Positions 63,491-64,000 of a stretch of DNA of 64,000 nucleotides are shown piece after piece. The translations under genes and the position numbers were made by a program. Source of the stretch: JAVDCA01 sp035293985 (lineage in GTDB: Bacteria > Pseudomonadota > Alphaproteobacteria > Rhizobiales > Xanthobacteraceae); NCBI GenBank assembly GCA_035293985.1, contig DATGLS010000048.1, forward strand, positions 496,001 through 560,000, written 5' to 3'. The first letter of the stretch is position 1, and each line of letters starts with the position of its first letter. The notes under the pieces were generated by a model, which worked only from the letters and a program-made list of their open reading frames with translations, did not search any database and had not been told where the DNA came from.

Positions 63491-64000
63491 ATGGAGAACA
63501 TGATGGCGGCGACCCACGGCTTCGAGCTGCTGCGCGAGCGCGAATTGCCGGAGATCGCCACCACGGCGCGGCACTACCGCCACGTGCGCACCGGCGCCGA
63601 GCTGCTGTCGCTCCTCAACAAGGACGAGAACAAGGTTTTCGGCATCAGCTTCGCGACCCCGCCGACCGACTCGACCGGCGTACCGCACATCCTCGAGCAT
63701 TCGGTGCTGTGCGGCTCGCGCAAATATCCCGTCAAGGAGCCGTTCGTCGAGCTGTTGAAGAGCTCGGTCAACACCTTCCTCAACGCGATGACGTTCCCGG
63801 ACATGACCTGCTATCCGGTCGCCAGCCAGAACGTGCGCGACTTCTACAACCTGATCGACGTGTATCTCGACGCCGTCTTCTTCCCGCGCCTCACCCGCCA
63901 CACCTTCGAGCAGGAAGGCTGGCACTACGAGCTCGACGACCCCGCGGGCCCGCTCGCCTACAAGGGCGTCGTGTTCAACGAGATGAAGGGCGCATTCTCC
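63491..64000 (+). CDS. M16-family metallopeptidase (presequence-protease/PreP type), N-terminal part, truncated by window end
   Basis: 170 codons are visible and the frame is open to base 64000. The inverse zinc motif HxxEH is present in VPHILEHSVLCGSRKYPVKEPF, with a downstream Glu in YKGVVFNEMKGAFS at the expected distance. This context is characteristic of PreP/Cym1-like oligopeptidases, which degrade peptides of up to about 70 residues. There is no signal peptide. The first ATG is at 63491. ATG 63503 has GGAG 6 bases upstream and may be the true start. Confidence 0.85.
   Translation, partial: MENMMAATHGFELLRERELPEIATTARHYRHVRTGAELLSLLNKDENKVFGISFATPPTDSTGVPHILEHSVLCGSRKYPVKEPFVELLKSSVNTFLNAMTFPDMTCYPVASQNVRDFYNLIDVYLDAVFFPRLTRHTFEQEGWHYELDDPAGPLAYKGVVFNEMKGAFS

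Overview
The window is GC-rich and gene-dense. It looks chromosomal and alphaproteobacterial, most likely Hyphomicrobiales (Rhizobiales) near Bradyrhizobium, Rhodopseudomonas or Rhodoplanes. This rests on the hdaA, ppk1/ppx, pgsA and purN gene set, CtrA-like boxes, two textbook EcfG general-stress promoters, DUF1236, and the N-terminal type of the giant adhesins. I see no rRNA, tRNA, CRISPR array, transposase or plasmid/phage backbone.

Bases 1-36440 form a type I secretion / giant-adhesin locus. It holds the 3' end of one repeat adhesin, two complete giants (3261 and 5377 aa), and a glycosyltransferase-like gene, all on +. Facing them on - are a LapG-like transglutaminase-fold protease, a membrane-fusion protein, a LapB-type ABC exporter with a degenerate C39-like domain, and a TolC-type outer-membrane channel. 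This is the parts list of a Lap-type surface adhesin system, apart from the c-di-GMP receptor LapD, which is not in the window. The two complete adhesin genes share an N-terminal module and a duplicated promoter region that carries CtrA-like boxes.

Bases 36715-47855 carry housekeeping genes (ppx, ppk1, hdaA, pgsA, purN), interrupted by the most unusual part of the window, 40613-45784. There, four minus-strand genes joined by successive ATGA overlaps encode a divergent Rmt/Arm-family 16S rRNA methyltransferase, an NSUN/RsmF-like m5C methyltransferase, an aberrant tRNA-guanine-transglycosylase-like protein, and a canonical-looking Rmt/Arm-type (m7G1405) methyltransferase. Divergent from them, only 24 bp away, lies a DUF371-RsmI fusion. 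The families represented are those that modify 16S helix 44 (C1402, G1405, C1407). I propose that this is an undescribed decoding-site or RNA-modification cassette inserted between ppk1 and hdaA.

Bases 47856-64000 are mixed: cold-shock protein, small autotransporter-type barrel, ndk, a TerC-molybdopterin oxidoreductase pair, an SDR, two small membrane proteins, a quinone reductase, a cupin, DUF2905, a methylcrotonyl-CoA-carboxylase-type subunit, two secreted stress proteins each behind a GGAAC-N16-CGTT promoter, a three-gene NEW3-protein/ABC-2 transporter operon, and the start of an M16/PreP-type metallopeptidase cut by the window end.
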